NCBI GenBank assembly: GCA_001804805.1
Contig: MHBH01000017.1
Location: forward strand, 1 to 64,000
Length of the DNA: 64,000 bases
Direction: 5' to 3'
Source of the DNA: Lentisphaerae bacterium GWF2_49_21
Lineage (GTDB): Bacteria > Verrucomicrobiota > Lentisphaeria > Victivallales > GWF2-50-93
A model generated the notes under the pieces. The model was not told where the DNA came from. It did no database searches and was given only the letters and a program-made list of their open reading frames with translations. Made by a program: the position numbers and the translations under genes. Positions 43,438-51,162 of this stretch are shown here, one piece after another (position 1 is the first letter of the stretch; each line of letters opens with the position of its first letter).

Positions 43438-46400
43438 TTTTGGCCACCGGCTTTGATTTGGAGTTCGGCTTTTTTCTTCAAATCCTCGAATTTGCATGAA
43501 ATTATTGAAGGGGATGAGGGCATTAGGATTCTGTCTTCCAAAGTGATTAGGCTTAAAAGGCTCGCGGGATCAAGAACACTGATGTCTTTTAACTTGGCTG
43601 AAATGCGTGAATAGTCAACTGGAACAAGGTGTGCCTTGGAATTTTCAATATCATACAAGAAAAGAGAATTTCCGTCCCATGGCTGGGCAATGATATAGTT
43701 CTGCAGCATGACTGGCGAATTGAGATTATAGTTTTTGCCAGTTTTGATTTTAAGGATATCAGGGAGCTTGACGGATATTTCATCTATATTCCTGCATCCA
43801 GTAAAGAACTTTTCATTTGAACTGCTTTTGAAGATTAAAAAAGCCATGTTTGGACCAGAAATGAAAATTCCATGAAGAATCTGCCTTAAAATGTCAGCTT
43901 CAAGAGAATTGACATCTTTCAACTGGCCATTGCTATACATAAAATGTCGCGGAACATTGCCATCCTTTACACATAATAGAATATTGTTATTTCCAAGATT
44001 AATAATGCTTTCATAGATGAGGGATTTATTGTCAAGAGGCGTTTCCGGTGGATTGCGTCTGGAAGACGTAACAAGGCTTGCTTTGCCTTTTGTAATATCT
44101 ATAGATATTATTCCTTGTTCCTTAATGCCTGTGTTAGGGGCCGCAAATAAATAAAATCCATAAATGAAATTCCCGTCAATGCATGTTTTTGTGATGAGCT
44201 TGTCCTTTGTTTCGATGCTTTTCCAATCCTTGGTTTTCCTGTTATAAACATGTACCCGCTGTTCATCAGGGACAACAATATATTCGTCGGAGACAGACAT
44301 GTCATTTAATGAAAGTCCTTTGTTTTCGGGTGAGTCCTCAATTATTTCGTTTGTCTTCAAAGCCTTTGAGATTGAATATATGCTTCCCTTGTTGCCCTGG
44401 AAGACTCGGACAAAAAGCGAGTTGCCATTTTTGACAGGCGCGGTGAGCGTATAGTAGTAATTCTCATTGATTCCACGTTTCTCATTGTATGGGAGCCAGA
44501 ATTCATCGAATATCAAGATGTTCTCATGGGAGCTTTCCGTTTCAAGCTCTGGCAGTCTTGCAGCTATTATGGTTTTAAGCTTATTAAAACAGTCAGTCTG
44601 TTTGACTTTCCTGTATTCTGCAAGCTGCAGATGAAGGCTTTTAAGCTGGCTGTCGCTCAGCTGTTTATGAATATTATCAAGATGGATAATGGTAAAGATG
44701 GCAGGTTCAGGATTCACGCGTGGATTACGAATCAAATATTGTAGATATCCTTCAATTATTTTAAAGGTGACATCTTTTGAAATATAGTGCTCAAATGCGA
44801 TCTGATTGAACCATAATTCCTTTTTATATATCTTGTCAATGTTTGCGTCGGCAAGGTTGTTTAACAGGCGAATTGTCTCCTTGTCTTCTTTCCTGAAGAA
44901 TCCTTTGAAATTCCTTAGTTTGAACCATAAGCCGTCCGCCTGAAGCTGAGGGACTTCCGATTTGCAGAGGCTATTTACGAAACTTTTAAATTCAGTGTCC
45001 AATGCGTCATCGGAGAGTTTTCCTGACCAGTCGATGAAATAAGGAGAATGTTCGTCCCTGTGAAGTGATATCATCTCCCTGAGGAGGTCACAGAAGCCCG
45101 TTCCAGCTTTCTCCCTTGATTTCAGGAGGAGTTTTATATATTCGGATTCCGTGTCTTTGATATTGTCCTGCCAGAATGGGATATATGAACCGGCGATAAT
45201 ATATAATGATGTTCCAGTATTGGTTTTATAATTGAACAGAATTTCAGAAACTTCACGTAAAAGTTTTCTCAAATATGCTGTTTTCATGCTGTCTTTGGTT
45301 ATGCATTTCTGCTCGTAATAGCATCTGAGCAGCCTCGATGAGGCAAGTATGGTATATATTCCAAGTTCTTTTGCGGTATCAATATGGGCAGTGTTAATTA
45401 CTTCGGGAATTTCTTCGTTCTTCTTCATCTTGTCGGAAAAATAACGTTTGTAAAGATCCATGGCGGTAATTGCTGAATCTATGTGGCTGTCATCCTTGCT
45501 CACATCAATCAAATTCGGGGTATAATGCAAGGACAGATCAATCCCTTCCGGTATTGGATAAGAGGCATATGAATAAGAAGCAATCCTAAGGCTTTGGATT
45601 CCAGGTTCCGCACACCCAAGCGACCATGCTGATTCACATGCCCCGGCCGCCTCTTTGTATAGGCCGCATTGAAATGCCCATTTCGCCTCTTCAAAATATT
45701 TACGTGCTTCATCCTCGGTTTTCCAATCAGCCGGGCTCGAAGTCATTTCAATTTTCTTCAAAAAGGCTTCCGTCAGCCTGTCACAAAGTTTTGGCAGGGC
45801 ATCCTGCTTGCCGGAATCAATTATGTTGAATGTCTTGCCGTCAGGCAGGTTGATCAGCATTTTTACATTCACTTTGCCGTCGTCCGTGACCTGCATGCTC
45901 CCTTCTAAGAGATACCTGCCTGTCTTGAATCCGGCATCCTGATTATTCAGGTAATTCTCGAAAACAAGCTTGGAAATGTCTTCTCTTTCTGTGACAAGGA
46001 TGTTTTTTTCAACCATCAGCCTGTATTTGAACAGGGCATTCAGCTGGTTCTCCAGTTCAATAAGCTCAGGTGATGCAGACGGGAGGCGGAAACGGAGAAA
46101 TGATACAGGAATCTTTTTGGAATCATGTATCCCTGTTTTCCTTATGTTCTCTTTGAACTGCCATTTGACGGCCTTCGGCCATTTCATTGTTTCAGAATCA
46201 GCTCCTGCTTTCCAAAAATTAAGATCTATGATTATGCCCGAGTCAACAGATACCAGCCTGGAGACGATGTAATCAGCATTATTCAATTTCCTTTTGTCGA
46301 TAATTATCAGCGTGTCAGCCCCGATTTTCCTGCCCAGTCCGCTAATATTGGCGGATGCTTTTGAGATTTCGTATTCTCTGATTATATAGTTCCAGGAAGA

Positions 46401-46571
46401 ACGCTCAAGAACTGAGATATCCTTATCCTGGGAAAGTTCGGCTGTCAGAAGATCCATTTCCTTCTGCAGATCCCCCTCATTCCCGATTACTGCGATCTTC
46501 GTCTGCGCCTGGAGATGGCCACAGACAACACAGACAAGAATTGCAATGACTGTTTTTAAAACGGAATTCAT
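43434..46571 (-). CDS. Exported CsgG/FlgO-like paralogue with propeller-like tail
   Basis: A 1,045-residue exported protein (signal MNSVLKTVIAILVCVVCGHL) with the same plan as the 40288-43437 product. CsgG-like unit one (about 25-140) contains ISVLERSSWNYIIREYEISK and LGRKIGADTLIIIDKR; unit two (about 155-280) contains ILVTEREDISKLVFENYLNN and GRYLLEGSMQVTDDGK. A helical middle leads to a beta-rich C-terminus from about 700 (SLFVRVFQGNKGSIYSISKA, DEYIVVPDEQRVHVYNRKTK). The gene is AT-richer to the eye than its neighbours outside the operon, but I could not compute this. It sits 26 bases after the small CsgG gene and overlaps the next gene by four bases. It has no clear ribosome binding site. 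Confidence 0.75.
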   Translation of the reverse strand: MNSVLKTVIAILVCVVCGHLQAQTKIAVIGNEGDLQKEMDLLTAELSQDKDISVLERSSWNYIIREYEISKASANISGLGRKIGADTLIIIDKRKLNNADYIVSRLVSVDSGIIIDLNFWKAGADSETMKWPKAVKWQFKENIRKTGIHDSKKIPVSFLRFRLPSASPELIELENQLNALFKYRLMVEKNILVTEREDISKLVFENYLNNQDAGFKTGRYLLEGSMQVTDDGKVNVKMLINLPDGKTFNIIDSGKQDALPKLCDRLTEAFLKKIEMTSSPADWKTEDEARKYFEEAKWAFQCGLYKEAAGACESAWSLGCAEPGIQSLRIASYSYASYPIPEGIDLSLHYTPNLIDVSKDDSHIDSAITAMDLYKRYFSDKMKKNEEIPEVINTAHIDTAKELGIYTILASSRLLRCYYEQKCITKDSMKTAYLRKLLREVSEILFNYKTNTGTSLYIIAGSYIPFWQDNIKDTESEYIKLLLKSREKAGTGFCDLLREMISLHRDEHSPYFIDWSGKLSDDALDTEFKSFVNSLCKSEVPQLQADGLWFKLRNFKGFFRKEDKETIRLLNNLADANIDKIYKKELWFNQIAFEHYISKDVTFKIIEGYLQYLIRNPRVNPEPAIFTIIHLDNIHKQLSDSQLKSLHLQLAEYRKVKQTDCFNKLKTIIAARLPELETESSHENILIFDEFWLPYNEKRGINENYYYTLTAPVKNGNSLFVRVFQGNKGSIYSISKALKTNEIIEDSPENKGLSLNDMSVSDEYIVVPDEQRVHVYNRKTKDWKSIETKDKLITKTCIDGNFIYGFYLFAAPNTGIKEQGIISIDITKGKASLVTSSRRNPPETPLDNKSLIYESIINLGNNNILLCVKDGNVPRHFMYSNGQLKDVNSLEADILRQILHGIFISGPNMAFLIFKSSSNEKFFTGCRNIDEISVKLPDILKIKTGKNYNLNSPVMLQNYIIAQPWDGNSLFLYDIENSKAHLVPVDYSRISAKLKDISVLDPASLLSLITLEDRILMPSSPSIISCKFEDLKKKAELQIKAGGQK

Positions 46572-46597
46572 GTTATAATTTTTTGCTCCGCAAAAAA

Positions 46598-47533
46598 TTA
46601 TTTCTTAATTAGTTTCGGGAGGATGCGTTCTGCGATCTTCGCAGATGCCTCCTGCAGGGACTTCTTGCCGGCGACTTGTTCGGCCAAGTCGACTTCGGCG
46701 GTGGTCTGTTTGTCGACGGCGACCACATTGCCAGCCTTGTCAACAACCTTGACTTCGAGACGGGATTTTATGCTGACAAGATTTCCGCGGCGGCCTGCGA
46801 ACTCGCTGAAGCCTTCACCCTTGATCGTAAGTTCCGCATCATTCTCGATAGTGGTCACTTCAAACCCGAGTTCCTTGCAGATCGCCTGCATCTCGGTCTC
46901 TGCGGCGGGATCAATTGTAACGGAGCCCACATGCCGTTCCTCTATCTTCACATAGACTTTCGGCTTCTTCCCATCGCCAACAGCCTTTTTAAGGTCGGCT
47001 ATGAGATCCTTGCGCTCCCTGATCTCGGGCATGAGCTTCTTGGCGTCCTTTGAAATAGTCTCATTGACTTCTCCTGCAAGCTTCGTGGCAAGAGCGTCAA
47101 GCGCATCCGTTCCATCGACGCTTTTACCAAGCACGCGGCTGGTCTCAGTGCTGATTACCTTGGCCACAAGGAAAGTCTTGTCCTTTACCTTGAATACGGA
47201 ACCTGTCAGGAGGATCTTCGCTCCGGTGAGCTGTCCGATCTGTATTGCCTGGCCGGGATTCACCGCCCCGGAGATGTTGAGTTCGGCTTCCTTGAGGATC
47301 TTGTCGAGGTCCGTCCTTTCAACCATCCATATGTTCGGGTTTGCCGACATCTTCGCGAAGAGGATGTTCGCCGCCTGTTCCCCAAGTCCGGCCACTCCGG
47401 TTCCGGATTCCGTGAACGGCAGTACTGCAACAGTATAGACTTCGGTATTGACAGCCTCCTGTTTCTTTGCATCTTCCTGGGCGACCGCTGAAAGTCCGAC
47501 AATCAGCGCCATCATCAGCATGAGTTTCTTCAT
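46598..47533 (-). CDS. Exported CsgG-family protein heading the operon
   Basis: A 311-residue protein with signal peptide MKKLMLMMALIVGLSAVAQ and one clear CsgG-family domain: YTVAVLPFTESGTGVAGLGE, ANILFAKMSANPNIWMVERT, DLDKILKEAELNISGAVNPG and IGQLTGAKILLTGSVFKVKD, matching the core of the CsgG/HfaB/curli-assembly family. A second small domain (about 195-290) carries KPKVYVKIEERHVGSVTIDP and GFEVTTIENDAELTIKGEG, resembling a secretin/POTRA-like beta-alpha fold. It lacks the lipobox Cys of true CsgG. GGAGGAATAAA precedes the ATG, the strongest ribosome site in the operon, fitting a first gene. It is the most recognisable member of the cluster. Confidence 0.85.
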   Translation of the reverse strand: MKKLMLMMALIVGLSAVAQEDAKKQEAVNTEVYTVAVLPFTESGTGVAGLGEQAANILFAKMSANPNIWMVERTDLDKILKEAELNISGAVNPGQAIQIGQLTGAKILLTGSVFKVKDKTFLVAKVISTETSRVLGKSVDGTDALDALATKLAGEVNETISKDAKKLMPEIRERKDLIADLKKAVGDGKKPKVYVKIEERHVGSVTIDPAAETEMQAICKELGFEVTTIENDAELTIKGEGFSEFAGRRGNLVSIKSRLEVKVVDKAGNVVAVDKQTTAEVDLAEQVAGKKSLQEASAKIAERILPKLIKK

Positions 47534-47557
47534 TTTATTCCTCCATATGTTTATATT

Positions 47558-47672
47558 CAGGCATCAGGCACAAGGCATTAGGCAACAGCTTTGTGTCAAA
47601 GAACAAGGCAACAGTTTCAAGAGAAGGCGACAGGCATTAGTAAATAGATAAAAGTAATCAAGCATTAGGCAC
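47558..47672. repeat. Degenerate GGCATTAGGCAACAG array, left flank
   Basis: Low-complexity DNA built from AGGCATCAGGCACAAGGCAT, TAGGCAACAG and AAGGCAACAG-like units on the plus strand. It runs to just inside the stop codon end of the four-helix-bundle gene. The opposite flank at 48095-48262 carries the complementary strand of the same units, so the gene is framed by inverted arrays. Confidence 0.65.
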
Positions 47673-48045
47673 CTATATGGTTGTTGTGTTGAGAAATTTT
47701 ATCGGTCAAGCTTATAAGCATTTTTGAAACTTCCTCGCATATGCCATTCAGTTCATGACAATCAGCATCTTTCAGGAATGACAATCTTCTGGATATTTCA
47801 AGTTGTGTCTGTAATTCATATAAGGAACCAAGTGATATCTGTAGGAAACGAATATAATCTCCTGTGGATCTCCTGCCGTAGCCTTCTGCAATATTTGAAG
47901 GAATTGAAACAGCTGCCTTTCGTATTTGATAGGCGAGTCCGTATTCTTCATTCTTTGGGAGTGCACTTATCTTCCCATAGGTTTTGACGACTAATTCCAT
48001 TGCTCTCTGCCATACGATTAAATCCCTGAAACTTTCGATCTTCAT
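47665..48045 (-). CDS. Four-helix-bundle protein of the 23S rRNA IVS type
   Basis: A 126-residue protein of the TIGR02436 four-helix-bundle family. Diagnostic segments are FRDLIVWQRAMELVVKTYG, YGLAYQIRKAAVSIPSNIAE, GYGRRSTGDYIRFLQISLGS and LYELQTQLEISRRLSF. Relatives are encoded in intervening sequences of 23S rRNA genes and scattered singly in many genomes; the Avd accessory protein of diversity-generating retroelements has the same fold. No 23S rRNA or reverse transcriptase gene is nearby. AAGGA precedes the ATG. It is framed by inverted low-complexity arrays, which suggests a mobile cassette. Its cellular role is not established; nucleic-acid binding is plausible. Confidence 0.9.
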   Translation of the reverse strand: MKIESFRDLIVWQRAMELVVKTYGKISALPKNEEYGLAYQIRKAAVSIPSNIAEGYGRRSTGDYIRFLQISLGSLYELQTQLEISRRLSFLKDADCHELNGICEEVSKMLISLTDKISQHNNHIGA

Positions 48046-48094
48046 AAAATCCTTGCCTTTTTGTTTTATTTTCTAATTCCTGTTTTCACTTGCC

Positions 48095-48262
48095 ATCCCT
48101 ACACTCTAATACCTCTTGCCTAATGCCTGTTACCTCTTCTCTGTTCCCTTCTCTCTGTTGCTTCCTGCCTGATATTTCTATTTCCTGTTGCCTATCGCCT
48201 CCCATTCATTCCTTATTTTCTGTTGCCTGTTGCCTATTGCCTGTTGCCTCTTGCTTAATCCC
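48095..48262. repeat. Degenerate TTGCCTGTTGCCTATTGCCT array, right flank
   Basis: About 165 bases of CCTATTGCCTGTTGCC-type units, with TAATGCCTGTTACCTCTTCT sections. It runs into the last 20 codons of the neighbouring 48206-49153 gene, whose C-terminus (GIKQEATGNRQQATENKE) is simply the translation of the array. It is inverted relative to the array at 47558-47672. Confidence 0.7.
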
Positions 48263-49153
48263 AGCAATCAATTTTTCGAGCAAGTACACCGGCGTCGGCG
48301 ATTTCTCAATCTTGCCAAAGATGTCCCAGGTGAATATGACAAGTTCACCTTTGCCTATCTTCGCCGACATGAACGTGAAGGCATTCTTGTTGCCGGACAC
48401 TTCGATCCCAGCTCCGGTATCGACAGGCACCAAATTAAGCGATTTCTCGTTCGGCGGCGAATCTCCCCATTTTTCGGAATCAAACTTTTTATCGAAATCC
48501 ATGATTTTCTCGTTCCTCGATAAAATCATATTCCTGAATGATTCTGTCTTAAGAGGAAGAATGCCTGCCTTGGGATTTATTATCAATATATTTGTTCCTG
48601 CGGAACAAATATTGACCAGTTCCTTTTCAAGGCCGGAGAAATTACCAAAGTCCATGCCCGTGATTATCAGGAGCTTATCCTTGAATTCTGCGAAGTTCGC
48701 AACATCCGAAGTCACCACTCCGAGGGATTCGAAGAGTTTCTTGGCTGAATCATCACCGGAAGGAGCCCACAGTCCGATCTTCATCTTTTCGAGGAATTTC
48801 TTCTTGAAGGCGAAGGGATTTGTGGAGAAGAAAATGATGCTTTTCAGGAGTTTTTTGTCGCCGGAGACGCAGGTGAGTTCGGCGGTGGTGCTGACGCCCT
48901 CCTTGATCTCCGGGAAGGTGAATTTAAGTTCTATGGCGCCGGTTTCTGGGACAGCGAGTTCCGCGGCGGCGATTGTCAGGCCGGAATATTTCAGGTTCCA
49001 GGAAAAGTTCTTTCCATTCAGTCCATCCGCCTTGATATTGATGACGGTCTCCCTTCCGGCGTAGAAGGTCTGCGGAGAATCATATTTGAGCTCCGCCGCA
49101 GAGAGGGAAATTGAAGCCGTCAGCCCACAGATTACACAGATAAAACTTTTCAT
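48206..49153 (-). CDS. Exported protein with two Ig/Rossmann-like parts, unknown function
   Basis: A 315-residue exported protein (signal MKSFICVICGLTASISLSAA). Residues 22-110 are beta-rich and resemble an Ig-like domain (YDSPQTFYAGRETVINIKAD, SWNLKYSGLTIAAAELAVPE). Residues 125-290 look like an alpha/beta fold of the glutamine-amidotransferase-like/ThuA sort (LFESLGVVTSDVANFAEFKD, KLLIITGMDFGNFSGLEKEL, GTNILIINPKAGILPL), without visible catalytic residues. The C-terminal 18 residues come from an invading repeat array. It lies 60 bases downstream of the anti-sigma-like gene on the same strand and is probably part of that operon. I do not recognise a named family. Confidence 0.65.
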   Translation of the reverse strand: MKSFICVICGLTASISLSAAELKYDSPQTFYAGRETVINIKADGLNGKNFSWNLKYSGLTIAAAELAVPETGAIELKFTFPEIKEGVSTTAELTCVSGDKKLLKSIIFFSTNPFAFKKKFLEKMKIGLWAPSGDDSAKKLFESLGVVTSDVANFAEFKDKLLIITGMDFGNFSGLEKELVNICSAGTNILIINPKAGILPLKTESFRNMILSRNEKIMDFDKKFDSEKWGDSPPNEKSLNLVPVDTGAGIEVSGNKNAFTFMSAKIGKGELVIFTWDIFGKIEKSPTPVYLLEKLIAGIKQEATGNRQQATENKE

Positions 49154-49213
49154 ATATCTATCCTTATATGTTAATTAGACGCACCAACCGCAAGAATCTT
49201 TGCGGATATCATG

Positions 49214-49948
49214 TCATATTCTGTTCACGGTCTGATAGACGATGTATTCTGAATTTGAGTTCTTGATGTTCTTGAGAATGACGGGTGTCTTTTCGGGCTG
49301 GCCGCCGGAATAGTTGAGGTTGATAATTTCACCGTTGACCTTGAGGTTCATCTGGCCTTCCAGGGCGATTACGTTGTCGCCTGCCTGATGTGTCCACAGA
49401 TACCCGTTGTTCTTGTCATCCTTGAACACCACCTGCTGTTCCGGGTTTGTTATGATGTCGGCGATGTAAACCTTGTCCCAGCCTTTGTCAGTTTTCCTGA
49501 AGACAGTCTGTCTTACTAGAATCTTTGAGCTTGAAGATGAAGTGTCCGTTATGTCTGATGGTTTTATCTCCATCCGTCCGCCGGACTTGATGATCCACTG
49601 GACCTTATCGTTGAAAAGACGGCATACCTCGCCGGAGATCTTCTTCATGTCGGACATTTCGTCATTTGATATGACTGCGAGCTGATCCGGAGTTGACGGG
49701 CCAGGCTTGCTTGTCCTGGAGTTCAGGATGAATACCCCGATGGCAATTATGAAAACCGTAGCGGCTGCGGCAAGATTATAGATATATTTTTTCTTTACGA
49801 AAAAATATATATTCGAATCCGGGGAGATTCTATGCCCTGCCTTTATCTGGGACAGTATGCTGCGTTTGAGCTCTGATGGTTCCTTGAAGTCAGACTTGAG
49901 ATTTCTGTCCCAGTCCTTGAGGATATTGTTCAGATTATTATTTCTCAT
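49214..49948 (-). CDS. Probable membrane anti-sigma factor
   Basis: A 244-residue protein. The N-terminal 50 residues are charged and helical (LNNILKDWDRNLKSDFKEPS), then comes one helix at about 55-75 (YNLAAAATVFIIAIGVFIL) and a periplasmic beta-rich domain (VQWIIKSGGRMEIKPSDITD, VIALEGQMNLKVNGEIINLN) somewhat like the outer parts of FecR/LolA-type folds. It lies directly downstream of an ECF sigma factor gene on the same strand, the usual place for an anti-sigma factor. No HxxxCxxC zinc motif is present, so the assignment rests on topology and position. GAGGTG precedes the ATG. Confidence 0.65.
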   Translation of the reverse strand: MRNNNLNNILKDWDRNLKSDFKEPSELKRSILSQIKAGHRISPDSNIYFFVKKKYIYNLAAAATVFIIAIGVFILNSRTSKPGPSTPDQLAVISNDEMSDMKKISGEVCRLFNDKVQWIIKSGGRMEIKPSDITDTSSSSSKILVRQTVFRKTDKGWDKVYIADIITNPEQQVVFKDDKNNGYLWTHQAGDNVIALEGQMNLKVNGEIINLNYSGGQPEKTPVILKNIKNSNSEYIVYQTVNRI

Positions 49949-49983
49949 CTTGCACCTCGGCTACATGGGGTTGAATTTCGTTC

Positions 49984-50224
49984 GTAGTTAATCCCGCAAG
50001 GGATGTTCTTAAAGTAGGGATGGGCTTTCCTGTCCTGACCTGTGCTGAGCCAAGTCGAAGTAGCCTGTCGAAGGGAGCCTGTCCCATTCTTTAATTAAGA
50101 TGGAATTAAGATGGTACATGCTCCCTTCGACAAGCTCAGGACAGGGAAAGCACGTACCTACTTTAAGAACATGTCTTGCGACACTTGTCGCGCCGTAGCC
50201 TCTTGGCGAAGGCGGATTGACTAC
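49984..50224. repeat. MITE-like element, family C (long copy)
   Basis: Terminal inverted repeats: GTAGTTAATCCCGCAAGGGA, then TGTTCTTAAAGTAGGG on the left; and CCTACTTTAAGAACATGTCT, then TGCGACACTTG... TTGACTAC on the right. Inside are the motif CCTGTCGAAGGGAGCCTGTC and its inverse CTCCCTTCGACAAGCTCAGG, plus a 28-base module (GCCGTAGCCTCTTGGCGAAG). It splits an ECF sigma gene from its anti-sigma gene. No reading frame inside. Confidence 0.7.
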
Positions 50225-50242
50225 AAACATATATATAAGATA

Positions 50243-50307
50243 AGACAAACTAAAGTTTGTACTCCTACGAATAAGTCCCATTAGTTGGAGTACAAGCTTC
50301 AGCTTGA
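50243..50307. repeat. Family A element in permuted order
   Basis: Here the right arm (GACAAACTAAAGTTTGTACT, then CCTAC) comes before the left arm (GTTGGAGTACAAGCTTCAGC, then TTG), separated by about 18 bases. This is the junction expected between two tandem copies or after circular excision and reinsertion. It ends 16 bases before the sigma gene stop. Confidence 0.6.
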
Positions 50308-50322
50308 GTATTATCATGATCT

Positions 50323-50868
50323 TCATATCAGGTCTCCGAGTTCCTTTTCAAGTATTTTCCTGGCCTTATGGATGCGCCAGTACAGGGTTGCCTTTGGGCA
50401 TCCTAGAATATAAGCGGCCTCGTCAGGTTCCTTTTCGTCAATTGCAACCAGCGTTATTGCAGCCCTGAGGTGTTCCGGCAGTCCGGATACGGCTGTCATG
50501 ACCCGGCTTTGCGTCTCCTTGATGATCATCGGCTTGTCCGGGGTATTTGAGGTGCTGGCATCCCTCATCTCCGGGCAGTCCTCGCCATCGGTCACTGTCG
50601 TCTTTTTCCCGTCCCGGATCATTGTGAAACTCCTGTTGCATGCAATCCTGCAGAGCCATGTCGAAAACTTTGACTTCCCTTTGAAGGAATCGGCCTTGTT
50701 ATAGGCTGTTATGAACGCCTCCTGGACGATGTCGTCTGTGTCATGCTCGTTCAAGACGATCCTGTATACGAAATTCCTGAGCATGCCGACGTGCTCGTCT
50801 ATCACCGGAGAAAAGGCCTCGGGCGTTCTTTCCTTCAAAAATGTTTCAACAGTTGTTGATTCCTGCAT
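50323..50868 (-). CDS. ECF-type RNA polymerase sigma factor
   Basis: A 181-residue ECF sigma factor. Region 2 (about 20-95) shows HVGMLRNFVYRIVLNEHDTD, DIVQEAFITAYNKADSFKGK and FSTWLCRIACNRSFTMIRD; region 4 (about 125-178) shows LPEHLRAAITLVAIDEKEPD and the helix-turn-helix EAAYILGCPKATLYWRIHKA. It belongs to the RpoE-like group rather than the planctomycete-style group of the sigma factor at 6244. The downstream single-pass membrane gene is its likely anti-sigma factor, though 374 bases of mobile repeats now lie between them. AGAAGG precedes the ATG. Confidence 0.92.
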   Translation of the reverse strand: MQESTTVETFLKERTPEAFSPVIDEHVGMLRNFVYRIVLNEHDTDDIVQEAFITAYNKADSFKGKSKFSTWLCRIACNRSFTMIRDGKKTTVTDGEDCPEMRDASTSNTPDKPMIIKETQSRVMTAVSGLPEHLRAAITLVAIDEKEPDEAAYILGCPKATLYWRIHKARKILEKELGDLI

Positions 50869-50972
50869 GGCCTTCTCTCAATAGCTTTAGTAATTAGACG
50901 CGGCATTCACGGAAATCTTTGCGGAATAACGAAAATAATATCTTTTTCTTTTTCTGCCTCTGTAACTCGTTG

Positions 50973-51159
50973 GTAGTCAAGCCGGCAAGGGCTGTTCTTA
51001 AAGTAGGGACGGGCTTTCCTGTCCTGAGCCTGTCGAAGGAAGCCTGTCCCATTCTGGAATTAAGATAAGATGATACATGCTTCCGCCGTCGCAGGGAAGC
51101 TATGGCGGACACAGAAAGCACGTACCTACTTTAAGAACATGTCTTGCGACATTGACTAC
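50973..51159. repeat. MITE-like element, family C (second copy), next to the ligA stop
   Basis: Ends match the copy at 49984-50224: GTAGTCAAGCCGGCAAGGGC, then TGTTCTTAAAGTAGGGACGG on the left; and GTACCTACTTTAAGAACATG, then TCTTGCGACATTGACTAC on the right. It contains CCTGAGCCTGTCGAAGGAAG and an inverted 28-base module (TTCCGCCGTCGCAGGGAAGC, then TATGGCGGA). The right end stops three bases from the ligA stop codon. It fills most of the 294-base gap 50869-51162. Confidence 0.7.
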
Positions 51160-51162
51160 AAA

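Noticed and set aside
46598-47533. Curli secretion operon
   Set aside because: Although a CsgG-family domain is clear, there is no lipobox on it and no CsgA, CsgB, CsgE or CsgF gene nearby.
47665-48045. Diversity-generating retroelement (Avd-like gene)
   Set aside because: The fold family fits Avd, but no reverse transcriptase, template repeat or variable repeat is present around it.
47558-48262. CRISPR array
   Set aside because: Repeats are degenerate, with no constant-length spacers and no cas genes.
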